Positions 26,528-35,006 are shown, counted from the first letter of the stretch. The stretch: DNA of 64,000 bases from Stenotrophomonas maltophilia (GCA_002363385.1 DEVL01000002.1:223550-287549), one strand, 5' to 3'. Program-made: numbers and translations. Notes: generated by a model not told the origin, from the letters alone.

Positions 26528-26806
26528 TCAACCGGGCAGGTCGCACTTCAGCTTGCCGTCAACGTAGTACGGCTTGGGCACATTCGGGTTCTCGCTGGTC
26601 TTCTCGAAGACCACTTCGAACGAGTCCATATCCGGCGTGCCTTTGCGGTCAGTGCAGGCATCCTGCAGTTTCTTCTTCACCGCCGCGATACCTGCATCGC
26701 GATTGGCGCCGTCGGCGCTGTTGGTGAGGTTGGCCACTTCGGCAAACGCCACCGGACTGGCGGCGAGCAGGCAGCTTGCGAACATCGCGGCACACAGCGT
26801 CTTCAT
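26528..26806 (-). CDS. Small exported protein of unknown function
   Basis: The product has 92 residues from the ATG at 26806, chosen because AGGAG stands 5 nt before it. The signal peptide runs to about residue 22 (MKTLCAAMFASCLLAASPVA, then FA). The mature protein of about 70 residues has two cysteines (DACTDRK and KLKCDLPG) that could form a disulphide. I do not recognise a family. It lies just upstream of the SPFH module but is separated from it by 126 bp, so a link is uncertain. Confidence 0.65.
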   Translation of the reverse strand: MKTLCAAMFASCLLAASPVAFAEVANLTNSADGANRDAGIAAVKKKLQDACTDRKGTPDMDSFEVVFEKTSENPNVPKPYYVDGKLKCDLPG

Positions 26807-26936
26807 CAGCACTCCTTTCCATGATCGCGACCCATGACCGGTCGGGGAGGGTCAGCATAAAGAGCGTGGGTTAAGACCATGTCGCGTGGTGGATGTGCAG
26901 GCCATCGCGACGGCCTGCACGGTGTCTCTGCCCGAT

Positions 26937-27320
26937 TCAGGCACTGGGGTGTGTGTGGTAGATCTTGCTGACGACCGTCCAGCGACCCTCCACTTTCAGC
27001 AGATTGAAGAAATCCGTGAAGTGGAAGCCGGAGATGTCGTCGGTATCGACCCGGGCACTTGCCGCTGTGCCGACGATGTCGATGCGCGCGATCGCCGCCC
27101 GCGCCTCAGGCGAGGGACGAAATGCCGTGTCGATCGTGTCGAACAGACCCTGGATGGGGCCGCCGACGAGTGCATTGTCTGCATCAACGCCGAAGATCGT
27201 GGCCTGCTCGCTGAAGGCAGGTTTCATGATGCTGCTCTGGGCCTGTTTGCCGCCCTCGTTGTACTGATTCAGTACGTCGACGATGGCGTTGTAGTCCTGC
27301 ACGTAAGTCGGGTTGCTCAT
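26937..27320 (-). CDS. NTF2-like protein (putative lumazine-binding type)
   Basis: The protein has 127 residues, no signal peptide, and the alpha+beta cone pattern of the NTF2/SnoaL superfamily. It begins with the YNAIVDVLNQYNEGGKQ helix and ends with HFTDFFNLLKVEGRWTVVSK, the usual terminal strands. The family includes small enzymes and binding proteins; no catalytic pair is clear. It follows the alkene reductase gene by 48 bp on the same strand, so it may belong to the same NemR-like regulon. Confidence 0.75.
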   Translation of the reverse strand: MSNPTYVQDYNAIVDVLNQYNEGGKQAQSSIMKPAFSEQATIFGVDADNALVGGPIQGLFDTIDTAFRPSPEARAAIARIDIVGTAASARVDTDDISGFHFTDFFNLLKVEGRWTVVSKIYHTHPSA

Positions 27321-27368
27321 GGTGAATCCTCTTGGTGTTGGGTGAGGCGTGGGGGAGGGGGCGCGGCA

Positions 27369-28472
27369 TCATTCGGTGGCAGTGGGCCAGTCGGTGTAGC
27401 CCTTGGCGCCGCCGCCGTAATAAGACTCACGCGGTGCGACGGTCAGCTCCGTACCGCGGCGAAGGCGTTCGACGAGGTCCGGGTTCGAGATGAACAGCCG
27501 ACCGAATGCGACCGCATCGATGCGGCCCTCGGCACGCCGCGAGATGGCCATCTCCAGGTCGTAGTTGTTGTTGCCGATGAAGGCGCCGTTGAACGTGGCA
27601 CTCAAGGCATCCAGGTCGACGCCCTCCGGAACGCTGCGCGTGGTTGCGGTCGCGCCCTCGACAAAATGCAGATAGGCCAGGTTGAAGCGGTTCAACTGCG
27701 TGATGAGGTAGCCGTAAGTCGCCATGACGTCGCTGTCCGGCGGCGTGTTGCCCGCGTCCGGGGTGACGGGTGACAGACGGATGCCAACGCGGTCACTGCC
27801 CCAGATGTTCACGACCGCCTCGGTCACCTCCAGCGTCAGCTTGGCGCGGTTCTTGATCGAGCCACCGTAGCCATCGGTACGATGATTGGTGGAATCACGC
27901 AGGAACTGGTCCAGCAGATAGCTGTTGGCCGCATGGACTTCCACACCATCGAAGCCGGCGCGCTGTGCATTGCGGGCAGCCAGCTCGAACTGGGCAACGA
28001 TCCCGGGGATCTCATCGGTCTCCAACGCGCGCGGCATCGAAACCGGCACGAAGCCATCGGCGGTGTAGGTGTCGCCCTCGGCCTTGATCGCCGACGGCGC
28101 GACCGGTGCCTGACCATCGGGCTGCAAGGCCACGCTGGAGAACCGCCCGACGTGCCAGAGCTGGCTGACGATCTTTCCGCCGGCGGCATGCACCGCATCG
28201 GTGACCTGTTTCCAGCCGGCTACCTGCGCATCGCTCCAGAGGCCGGGTGTGGCGGCATACCCGCGCCCCTGGGGCGAGATGTTGGTCGCCTCGGCGACGA
28301 TCAACCCGGCACTGGCGCGCTGGGCGTAATACGTGGCGTGTAGCGCATTGGGAACACCGTCTTCGCCGTAGCGGCTGCGGGTGATCGGCGCCATGACGAT
28401 ACGGTTGGCCAGCTGGAGTGCACCCATGTGCGTGGGTGCGAAGAGGTCGGTACGGGACGTGGTGTCCTTCAT
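27369..28472 (-). CDS. Alkene reductase (Old Yellow Enzyme, NemA-like)
   Basis: The product has 367 residues from the ATG at 28472; sequence further upstream in frame includes the operator and is not coding. LFAPTHMGALQLANRIVMAPITRSR binds FMN, VEVHAANSYLLDQFL holds the substrate-binding His and Asn, and TDGYGGSIKNRAK follows as in NemA. These NAD(P)H flavoenzymes reduce activated C=C bonds, N-ethylmaleimide and nitro esters in the cytoplasm. A 16-bp box identical to the one before the adjacent TetR gene lies 21 bp upstream, so repression by that regulator is likely. Confidence 0.92.
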   Translation of the reverse strand: MKDTTSRTDLFAPTHMGALQLANRIVMAPITRSRYGEDGVPNALHATYYAQRASAGLIVAEATNISPQGRGYAATPGLWSDAQVAGWKQVTDAVHAAGGKIVSQLWHVGRFSSVALQPDGQAPVAPSAIKAEGDTYTADGFVPVSMPRALETDEIPGIVAQFELAARNAQRAGFDGVEVHAANSYLLDQFLRDSTNHRTDGYGGSIKNRAKLTLEVTEAVVNIWGSDRVGIRLSPVTPDAGNTPPDSDVMATYGYLITQLNRFNLAYLHFVEGATATTRSVPEGVDLDALSATFNGAFIGNNNYDLEMAISRRAEGRIDAVAFGRLFISNPDLVERLRRGTELTVAPRESYYGGGAKGYTDWPTATE

Positions 28473-28492
28473 CAGAATGAGCCTTTTATATG

Positions 28493-28508
28493 TGACCGGT
28501 CGTCTAGT
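28493..28508 (-). promoter_or_regulatory. Operator box 1 for the TetR regulator (before alkene reductase)
   Basis: On the plus strand it reads TGACCGGTCGTCTAGT. The same 16 bases occur at 29130-29145 before the TetR gene. The core GACCGGTC is a perfect palindrome. It stands 21 bp upstream of the alkene reductase start, where bound repressor would block transcription. Confidence 0.75.
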
Positions 28509-28525
28509 AATTGGGTAAAACCAGG

Positions 28526-29107
28526 TCACGACAGCAGGGTGCGTGACGCGGCCAGTGCGGTGTCGAACGGGGCCGTGGAGTCGTTGAGCTTGGCCAGCAG
28601 CGAGGCGCCCAGCCACAGCTGATACAGCGATTCGGCGAGCTCCTGGGCCGGGACGGCCGGGGAGATCGAGCCATCGGTCTGACCGCGTGCGGCGCAACGG
28701 GTGATGCGCTGAATGATCGCGTCGGTGCCTCTTCTGAGTACCGTGCGCATGTCCTCGGACAGATCGCACATCTCCGGGCCGAGTTTGACCACCAGACACT
28801 TGTCGTCGGGGAAATCCGAGCCCTGCGTATCTTTCCAATACTGGAAGTACGCTACCAGGCGCTCAGCGCCGGCGCCCTCTGCGGTCAACAACCGATCGAC
28901 CGTGGCCAGGTATGCGGAGAAGTATTCGTCCAGCAGGGCCAGGCCGAACTCTTCCTTGGATTTGAAGTAATAGTAGAACGAGCCCTTCGGCACCCCCGCA
29001 GCCGCGACGACCTCGGCCAGGCCCACGGCCGTATACCCCTTTCGGGTCATCAGCGCCCGGGTGACGTCGAGAATGTGCTGGCGCGTTTCGTGGGCGGGCT
29101 TCTTCAT
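28526..29107 (-). CDS. TetR/AcrR family repressor, NemR-like
   Basis: The protein has 193 residues. The N-terminal HTH is ALMTRKGYTAVGLAEVVAAAG, then VPKGSFYYYFKSKEEF, the family hallmark. The sensor domain has Cys104 and Cys114 (DDKCLVVKLGPEMC), close to the position of the redox-sensing Cys106 of NemR, which responds to electrophiles and hypochlorite. Identical 16-bp boxes lie upstream of this gene and of the alkene reductase gene after it, fitting repression of both. I infer induction by reactive electrophiles. Confidence 0.88.
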   Translation of the reverse strand: MKKPAHETRQHILDVTRALMTRKGYTAVGLAEVVAAAGVPKGSFYYYFKSKEEFGLALLDEYFSAYLATVDRLLTAEGAGAERLVAYFQYWKDTQGSDFPDDKCLVVKLGPEMCDLSEDMRTVLRRGTDAIIQRITRCAARGQTDGSISPAVPAQELAESLYQLWLGASLLAKLNDSTAPFDTALAASRTLLS

Positions 29108-29431
29108 GGCCGTGACGATACGCTCAATCTGACCGGTCGTCTAGTTTCGTGAATGACCTGGACGGGCAAGCGTTCAGGCCCGCTCCAGCCGCGCATGGAT
29201 CCGGCAGGTCCGCAATCATGACTGGCAGCGAGTCTTGTCCAGCCGGCCTTGGGATCGCGTGAAGCTACCGCGTCCACACCTGGCGCCCGCACGGCACGCA
29301 GGGGTTGCATCCAAACCGCGTGGCCGTCCGTACACACGTCCATGAAGCCCATGTCCCCGATCTGCCGGAACTCGCCTACGATGGACACTGACCCGTCCAC
29401 CGCCAGGATGACGCCCTTCGAGGCAGCCCGG
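29108..29431. other. Intergenic region between tetR and the ECF sigma gene
   Basis: It holds the second TetR operator (29130-29145) and presumably the promoters of both divergent genes. On the minus strand an open frame from a GTG at 29400 to 29104 (98 codons) reads partly like protein (SIVGEFRQIGDMGFMDVCTD) with GC-rich third positions, but its end runs through the operator into the TetR start. I do not annotate it as a gene. Confidence 0.4.
29130..29145 (-). promoter_or_regulatory. Operator box 2 for the TetR regulator (before its own gene)
   Basis: TGACCGGTCGTCTAGT on the plus strand, identical to the box at 28493-28508. It lies 22 bp upstream of the TetR start, almost the same distance as box 1 from the alkene reductase start, which supports autoregulation. 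Confidence 0.75.
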
Positions 29432-30007
29432 ATGATTGCCGTTCCCGCTCAACCCGGCCCGGAGCTGAAAACCTGGGCGGCCGACATGGCCGGCGTCGCC
29501 ACGTCGCGCGATCGAGAGTGCTTCATGCGCATCTACGATCACTTCATGCCGCGCCTGTGCCGCTACCTGAGTGGGCTGGGGGCGCCCGATGGTGTGGCCG
29601 AGGATCTGGCCCAGGAAGTGCTGCTGAAACTGTGGAACCGGGCCGACCTCTATGACCCGGCGCGCAGCAGCCTGGGCACGTGGCTCTATCGGGTGGCGCG
29701 CAATCTGCATATCGACCGGGTGCGTCGCGAACATATCTGGGTGCATGCCCACGAGGTGGTGGAGCAGGCGGCCGAGGAAGAGGACGGCGGCGGCTCGCTG
29801 GCCGAACGGCATACCGAGCACGTCAGGCTCAAGCAGCGGCTGGACGAACTGTCCGCAACGCAGGCCCGATTGATCCGGATGTCCTACTTCGAAGCCAAGA
29901 CACACGCCGAGATCGCCAACGAGCTGCATATGCCACTGGGCACCGTGAAATCCCATATCCGACGCGCGTTTCTTCAGCTGCAGTCCTTGATGGGAGAGCG
30001 GCAGTGA
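29432..30007 (+). CDS. ECF sigma factor, RpoE/ChrR (ECF11-like) type
   Basis: I chose the ATG at 29432 because GAGG precedes it at good distance; other in-frame ATGs lie upstream at 29408 and before. The product has 191 residues. Region 2 includes IYDHFMPRLCRYLSGLGAP, EDLAQEVLLKLWNRADLYD and LGTWLYRVARNLHIDRVRRE. Region 4 includes SYFEAKTHAEIANELHMPLGTVKSHIRRAF. The stop overlaps the GTG of the ChrR-type anti-sigma gene. By analogy with Rhodobacter RpoE it should direct a singlet-oxygen and organic-peroxide response. The catalase-like protein elsewhere in the window could be a target, but that is untested. Confidence 0.9.
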   Translation: MIAVPAQPGPELKTWAADMAGVATSRDRECFMRIYDHFMPRLCRYLSGLGAPDGVAEDLAQEVLLKLWNRADLYDPARSSLGTWLYRVARNLHIDRVRREHIWVHAHEVVEQAAEEEDGGGSLAERHTEHVRLKQRLDELSATQARLIRMSYFEAKTHAEIANELHMPLGTVKSHIRRAFLQLQSLMGERQ

Positions 30008-30678
30008 ACCCTCGTCACCATCTGGATCCGGCCACCGTCCTGGGCTTTGCCACCGGGACCTTGGCCCCGGAAATGTCTGTGGTCGCCGCTGCGCACCTGG
30101 AAGCCTGCGCGCACTGCCGGCAGCACCTGCGCTCGGCCGAACGGGTGGGCGGACTGCTGCTCGAGCAGCAGTTGTCGCCGCCTTCCGCGGAGGATCGCCA
30201 GGCCGCACTGCGGCAGACCATGCTGGAGCGGCTGGATACTGACGTACCTGCGGGTGGCGTGCAGGACGAAATAGTGGCCCGCAGCGCCGCTGGTCACGAC
30301 CCGGATCAACTCCCGGCCGCGCTGGCACCGCATTTCGGGACGTCCTACCGCTCGCTGAAATGGCGATGGATGGCGCCGGGTGTCCACTGCATCCGTGCAC
30401 CCGCGCACCCGTCGTTGATCATGCTCAAGATCGCCCCCGGCAAATGCCTGCCCATGCACAGCCATGGCAACAGCGAGCTGACCCAGATTCTGCGCGGCGC
30501 CTATGACGATTCACTGGGACATTTTGCCCCCGGCGATGTGGCCGATCTGGACAGCGACGTCGAGCATCAGCCCGTGACCACCCCGGGTGTCGCGTGCATC
30601 TGTGTGTCAGCGCTGGATGCGCCGCTGGTCTTCAGTGGATGGTTCGCGCGCAAGCTGCAGCAGGTGTTCAAACTCTGA
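30004..30678 (+). CDS. ChrR family zinc anti-sigma factor
   Basis: A GTG start overlaps the sigma gene stop (GTGA). The product has 224 residues. His6, His31, Cys35 and Cys38 (HLEACAHC) match the zinc ligands and even the numbering of Rhodobacter ChrR. The C-terminal cupin has His152, His154, Glu158 and His188, the second zinc site (PMHSHGNSELT, EHQP). ChrR binds its sigma factor and releases it when singlet oxygen or peroxide reaches the cupin. No cell-envelope segment is present, so it is cytoplasmic. Confidence 0.92.
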   Translation: MNPRHHLDPATVLGFATGTLAPEMSVVAAAHLEACAHCRQHLRSAERVGGLLLEQQLSPPSAEDRQAALRQTMLERLDTDVPAGGVQDEIVARSAAGHDPDQLPAALAPHFGTSYRSLKWRWMAPGVHCIRAPAHPSLIMLKIAPGKCLPMHSHGNSELTQILRGAYDDSLGHFAPGDVADLDSDVEHQPVTTPGVACICVSALDAPLVFSGWFARKLQQVFKL

Positions 30679-30732
30679 CCGTGTCTGGCGCACGCTGCGG
30701 AGTCCGGCGGCTGATCAACGCACCGTCTGCGG

Positions 30733-32505
30733 CTACCCGTTAGTCGCGGCCTGCTGGAAAAGCTGCATGACCGCCGCCGGCGCCATGGGTCGGGCAAGCA
30801 GGTAGCCCTGGACTTCGTCGATCCCCATGTCTGCCAGCACGCCCATCTGCGCTTCCTGCTCAACCCCTTCGGCCACGGTCAGATAGCCCAGCTCATGCGC
30901 AAGATGATGGATGGCAGAGACCTTGGCGCGGGCGCGCGAGCTGCTGGCGATGCCATCGATCAGTGACTTGTCCAGTTTGACCGTGTGAATGGGAAGGTCG
31001 GACAGGTAGCTGAAATTGCTGTAGCCACTGCCGAAGTCATCGATCGCCACCGTGATGCCGGCCTGTGCCATCGCCGCAATGTGGGCGATGGCCGGAGACC
31101 CCGGACGCAGCCATTCGCCTTCGGTGATCTCCAGCTCGATCATCGAGAACGGCAGTGCCCTGTGCTCAAGCTTGCTGTGGATGTCCTGCCAGGCCGAGGC
31201 GTTGGACAGATAACTGCTGGACAGGTTGATCGAGACCGGAATGTCCTTCCCTTGGGCGCGCCACGCCCGGACCTGGTCCAGCGCCGTGTCCAGCACCCAG
31301 TTGGTCACCTCATCCATCAGTGCGGTCCGCTCGAAGACCGGAATGAACTCACCCGGGCTGATCGGCCCGAGAGTGGGGTGGCTCCACCGGATCAACGCTT
31401 CGGCCGAGACCGGGCGCCGACCGTCGAGAGTGAAGCGCGGCTGGTAGTCCAGATGGAAGTCGCCGTTCTGCAGGCCGCGTTCGGCATCCGAGGCCAAGCG
31501 GTACGCGCGGTGCATCGTGTCGTCGCGCTGTGCGGAGTACCAGCAGAGCGGCTGCCGCGCGTCGAAAGCGCCCTGCATGCTCACCAGCAGCCGCCGCAAC
31601 AGGTCGTGGCTGTCTTCTTCATCCGGATCGATCGCACAGATGCCAGCATGGAAACGGGGGGACATCGGGACCGCGGCGGCCATCAGCGGACGCAGCATGC
31701 GCGTTCTCAACTCCAGGACCAGCGCCTCGACCTGTGTCGCGGTGGGCAGGTCCACCACGAAGGCGAACCGCGTCACCCCCACGTGGTAGACCGTTGCCAT
31801 GCCCCCCAGCGCGGCGCGCAGGCGGACACCGGCGCGCCGGATCAGGGTCTCCAGTGGGCGCAGGCCCAGCACCTGGCCCACCTGGTTGGCCCGCGGAATG
31901 TCGAGGATGTCCACGGCAACGGCATACGCCGTTCCTTCGGCGCAACGCGCGATGATCCCGGGCAGATCCGCATGGAACTGGTGCCGGCTTGGCAGGCCGC
32001 TGACCGGGTCCAGCCGACCGGACATCGCCCGCAGCTCCAGCTGCGCGACCACCAGTTCGGCCAAGGTACTCAGTTGGTCCTGATCCCCCTTGTCGAACGT
32101 GCGCGGGCGCGTGTCCATGATGCACAAGGCCCCGATGGGTACGCCGTTCTTGGCCACCAGCGGGGCGCCGGCGTAGAAGCGCAGATATGGGCTGTGGGTG
32201 ACCAGCGGATTCTCACGGAAGCGGGGGTCCTGCTGGAGATCCGGCACCACCAGCACGCCATCGGAAGTGACGGCGTGGGCGCATATCGAGGCGCGGATGT
32301 CGGTCTGCGCCATGGGCAGGCCGATCCGGGAAAGGAAGCGCTGCTCCACATCCCCGAGGATCGAGACGAATGCCACCGGGGCATCGAAGGTGTACCCGGC
32401 CAGTGCGGTGAGCCGGTCCAGCGCAGGCAAGGATGCCAGGCCATCGACCTGCATGGCACTGAGGACTGCACTGCGTTCGTCGCGTTGTGAGGTGGGGGGA
32501 CTCAT
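30733..32505 (-). CDS. GAF - degenerate GGDEF - EAL cyclic-di-GMP phosphodiesterase
   Basis: I chose the ATG at 32505 (590 residues); an ATG at 32592 is possible. The GAF domain covers about 25-165. In the GGDEF domain (about 170-325) the active loop reads HVGVTRF, so it cannot make c-di-GMP. The EAL domain (about 335-580) keeps AEALIRW, SINLSS, ELEITE, AIDDFGSGYS, KLDKSLI and AEGVEQE, all metal and catalytic positions. It should degrade c-di-GMP under control of a small-molecule or redox signal at the GAF domain. There is no membrane segment. Confidence 0.88.
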   Translation of the reverse strand: MSPPTSQRDERSAVLSAMQVDGLASLPALDRLTALAGYTFDAPVAFVSILGDVEQRFLSRIGLPMAQTDIRASICAHAVTSDGVLVVPDLQQDPRFRENPLVTHSPYLRFYAGAPLVAKNGVPIGALCIMDTRPRTFDKGDQDQLSTLAELVVAQLELRAMSGRLDPVSGLPSRHQFHADLPGIIARCAEGTAYAVAVDILDIPRANQVGQVLGLRPLETLIRRAGVRLRAALGGMATVYHVGVTRFAFVVDLPTATQVEALVLELRTRMLRPLMAAAVPMSPRFHAGICAIDPDEEDSHDLLRRLLVSMQGAFDARQPLCWYSAQRDDTMHRAYRLASDAERGLQNGDFHLDYQPRFTLDGRRPVSAEALIRWSHPTLGPISPGEFIPVFERTALMDEVTNWVLDTALDQVRAWRAQGKDIPVSINLSSSYLSNASAWQDIHSKLEHRALPFSMIELEITEGEWLRPGSPAIAHIAAMAQAGITVAIDDFGSGYSNFSYLSDLPIHTVKLDKSLIDGIASSSRARAKVSAIHHLAHELGYLTVAEGVEQEAQMGVLADMGIDEVQGYLLARPMAPAAVMQLFQQAATNG

Positions 32506-32628
32506 CGTGGGTCGACTTGGAAAGGGAAGCCATGGCCGAAGCCGGAAAAGTGGGCCTCCTGTCCCTTGCCCCTCGAAACGGCGGCGTTCCATCCACGGTA
32601 TACGGACGGAACACGCCCCTGGATGCGC

Positions 32629-34248
32629 TTACCAGTCGGTCGGCGCGTAGTCCTTCAGGAACTGGCCCCAGACATGTTCGCCGGTGTTGAACCCGTGGAT
32701 GATCGGATCGACGATGCGCGCGGCGCCGTCGACGATATCCAGCGGCGGATGGAAGCGTTCTTCTTTCACCTTCTTGGCCGCGATATCCGCCGGATCCTCG
32801 TCGGTCACCCAGCCGGTGTCGACACTGTTCATGTGGATGCCGTCGTTCTGGTAATCGGCCGCCGAGGTGCGCGTCATCATGTTCAACGCGGCCTTGGCCA
32901 TGTTGGTATGCGGGTGGCGGGTGGTCTTGAAGTTGCGGTAGAACTGCCCCTCCATCGCCGAAACGTTCACGATGTGCTTGTCACGCTCCGGCGTGCGCAG
33001 CATCAGCGGCTTCAGGCGCGCATTGATGATGAACGGCGCGATGGCGTTGACCAGCTGGGTTTCCAACAGCTCCACCGACGGCACTTCGGCCATCAGCATG
33101 CGCCAGGAGTTGCGACCGCGCAGATCCACCTGCTGCAGGTCCTGATCCAGCCGTCCATCCGGGAACAGATGCTGCTGGGCCACCAGTTCGTCGTCCAGCA
33201 GCGGCACCTGTGACAGCTCGGCGGCGCGGGTCAGGCCGTTGGCGGCGTTGAAATCACGCCCCTGGACCACCGGCAGCGCGGCCGAGGCGGTGGTGCCGAG
33301 CAGTTCGGCACTGCGCAGGCCCTCGTAATCGCCGATCAGCTTGCGCAGCGTCTCGGGCACCTCATGCAGCGCGGCGGTTTCGCCGGCCATCATGTGCGCA
33401 TAGAACTGCGGCGGGCGGCGGACCGTCTGGCAGGCGTTGTTGATGATGAAATCCAGGCGCGAACGGGTGGCCAGAAGTTCGTTGCAGAACGCTTCGACGC
33501 TGGGGGTGTGGCGCAGGTCCAGACCGTACACCTGCAGGCGGTGACCCCACTGCGCGAAATCGGGCTCTTCGGCGTAGCGCGCCGCGGAGTCACGCGGGAA
33601 ACGCGTGGTCACGATCAGCTCGGCACCGGCGCGCAGCAGCTTCAGACCCGCCTGGTAGCCGATCTTGACCCGGCCGCCGGTGAGCAGTGCGACGCGACCG
33701 GTGAGGTCGGCCGTCTCGGTGCGCTTGAAGAAGTTCAGCTCGGCACAGGCCGGGCACATCTGGTCATAGAAGTGGTGCAGCTGGGTGAACTTCTGCTTGC
33801 ATACGTAGCAGTGGCGCAGCTCGGGGGAATGCACTGGCGCCGGGGTGGCCTCCGCATTCTCTCCGTTGGAAGCGTCATGCAGGCCGGCGGCGTGCGGGGG
33901 GAAGTAGTTCGGGGTGCTGAACACTGGCTTGCGGCGCAGCGCACGGATACCGGTCTGCTCCAGCAGCGCCTCGGCCTTGGCCACTTTCTCCTGATGGCGG
34001 GCCTTGGCCTGCTGCTTCAGCTTCGCGCGGCGGGCCTTGGGCTCGGGGTGATACACCTTGGCCACCACCTGGTGCAGGCGGACGCGATCAGCCTCGGGCA
34101 GCGTATCGAGCACGCTGCGGTCGGCTTCGATGGCCTCCAGCAGGTCCAGCGCGGTGCGCAGGCGGTCGGTCAGGGGCAGGTCGTCATCGGCAAGGGGCAG
34201 GGCGGTGGTATTCAATTCGGATCCGGGAGGCAGCAGGAAAACGGGCAT
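32629..34248 (-). CDS. Atypical SDR oxidoreductase with inserted zinc ribbon
   Basis: The product has 539 residues from the ATG at 34248, about twice the length of a normal SDR. A helical N-terminal part of about 140 residues is followed by a zinc ribbon (Cys147, Cys150, Cys165, Cys168). The Rossmann domain starts at about 183 (VALLTGGRVKIGYQ) and includes LDFIINNACQ. At the active site NVSAMEG is followed, after an insertion, by NMAKAALNMM; the residue four before that lysine is Thr, not Tyr. Similar long proteins occur in bacteria and protists. The reaction is unknown. Confidence 0.75.
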   Translation of the reverse strand: MPVFLLPPGSELNTTALPLADDDLPLTDRLRTALDLLEAIEADRSVLDTLPEADRVRLHQVVAKVYHPEPKARRAKLKQQAKARHQEKVAKAEALLEQTGIRALRRKPVFSTPNYFPPHAAGLHDASNGENAEATPAPVHSPELRHCYVCKQKFTQLHHFYDQMCPACAELNFFKRTETADLTGRVALLTGGRVKIGYQAGLKLLRAGAELIVTTRFPRDSAARYAEEPDFAQWGHRLQVYGLDLRHTPSVEAFCNELLATRSRLDFIINNACQTVRRPPQFYAHMMAGETAALHEVPETLRKLIGDYEGLRSAELLGTTASAALPVVQGRDFNAANGLTRAAELSQVPLLDDELVAQQHLFPDGRLDQDLQQVDLRGRNSWRMLMAEVPSVELLETQLVNAIAPFIINARLKPLMLRTPERDKHIVNVSAMEGQFYRNFKTTRHPHTNMAKAALNMMTRTSAADYQNDGIHMNSVDTGWVTDEDPADIAAKKVKEERFHPPLDIVDGAARIVDPIIHGFNTGEHVWGQFLKDYAPTDW

Positions 34249-34376
34249 GGGGCGCCGCGCGATGGCCCCGACGGGGCATCCGCCAGCAGCCCGGGGCTTA
34301 CGGTGGGCCGCTATTGTCCCTGATCCTGCGTCTGCTTGCTTTCCCGTTGCCACCAACCTGAATGGAGCGCCGTCAC

Positions 34377-34568
34377 TCAGTGCCCGAGTGACGCCTGAAG
34401 CGCTGTCGCCAGCGCCGCGTCACCGTTGACCAGCTCCGCCCATTTCAGGGTCACACCGTTCCGCTTGCCCTTGGGAACCAGCTTCAGCCCCTCCGGATCG
34501 AGGGTGAGTGTGTAGCACTCGTCGCCGATCTGGACTTCCCGGCGAAGCGGCTTATCGAGTGGCGTCAT
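34377..34568 (-). CDS. Small conserved protein of unknown function
   Basis: The protein has 63 residues: MTPLDKPLRREVQIGDECYT, then LTLDPEGLKLVPKGKRNG and a short helix ending in SLGH. The all-beta first half and compact size suggest a single small domain without membrane segments. It begins 6 bp after the stop of the lipoprotein gene on the same strand and is probably co-transcribed with it. I do not recognise a family. Confidence 0.6.
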   Translation of the reverse strand: MTPLDKPLRREVQIGDECYTLTLDPEGLKLVPKGKRNGVTLKWAELVNGDAALATALQASLGH

Positions 34569-34574
34569 GACGAC

Positions 34575-34826
34575 CTACCGCTTCGGTGGCGAGTCGCGCG
34601 TGGGCTCTGCCGGGGTTTCTGTGCCATGCCCGGAATCCTGCGCCTCGGAGGCCGCCGTTCCACTGCCACCGCCGGGCACGTTGCGCGAGGACGCGTCGCC
34701 CGCCGGTGCAGGTGCAGGTGCAGGCTGCTCGATGGTATCGGCGTGCTTGCCCTGAGCGGTAGGCTCGGGCTGATTGCAGGCCGACAACGCCATCGCCACC
34801 AGGGCACTGAACAAGACGGTTCGCAT
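34575..34826 (-). CDS. Small disordered lipoprotein
   Basis: The product has 83 residues from the ATG at 34826, chosen because GGAGAG precedes it. The lipobox LSAC gives a lipid-anchored cysteine near residue 17 (MRTVLFSALVAMALSACNQ). The mature part is rich in Pro, Ala, Gly, Thr and Ser with no clear fold. It is divergent from the dehydrogenase operon. The function is unknown. Confidence 0.65.
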   Translation of the reverse strand: MRTVLFSALVAMALSACNQPEPTAQGKHADTIEQPAPAPAPAGDASSRNVPGGGSGTAASEAQDSGHGTETPAEPTRDSPPKR

Positions 34827-35006
34827 GGCGACTCTCCGCAACTGAGACGAGCCAGCGTTGTAGCGCTGATGCCGTTCGTAGTACGTGAGTCTTCATTTAT
34901 CACCCTGTGACGACACAAAAGGGGAGTACCCTTTCCGCCGTCGATGCTTAGCCGTTCCGTGGTCTGCGGGCGGGGAGCCGGCGTGTTACGGAGCAGAGTT
35001 GAGATC

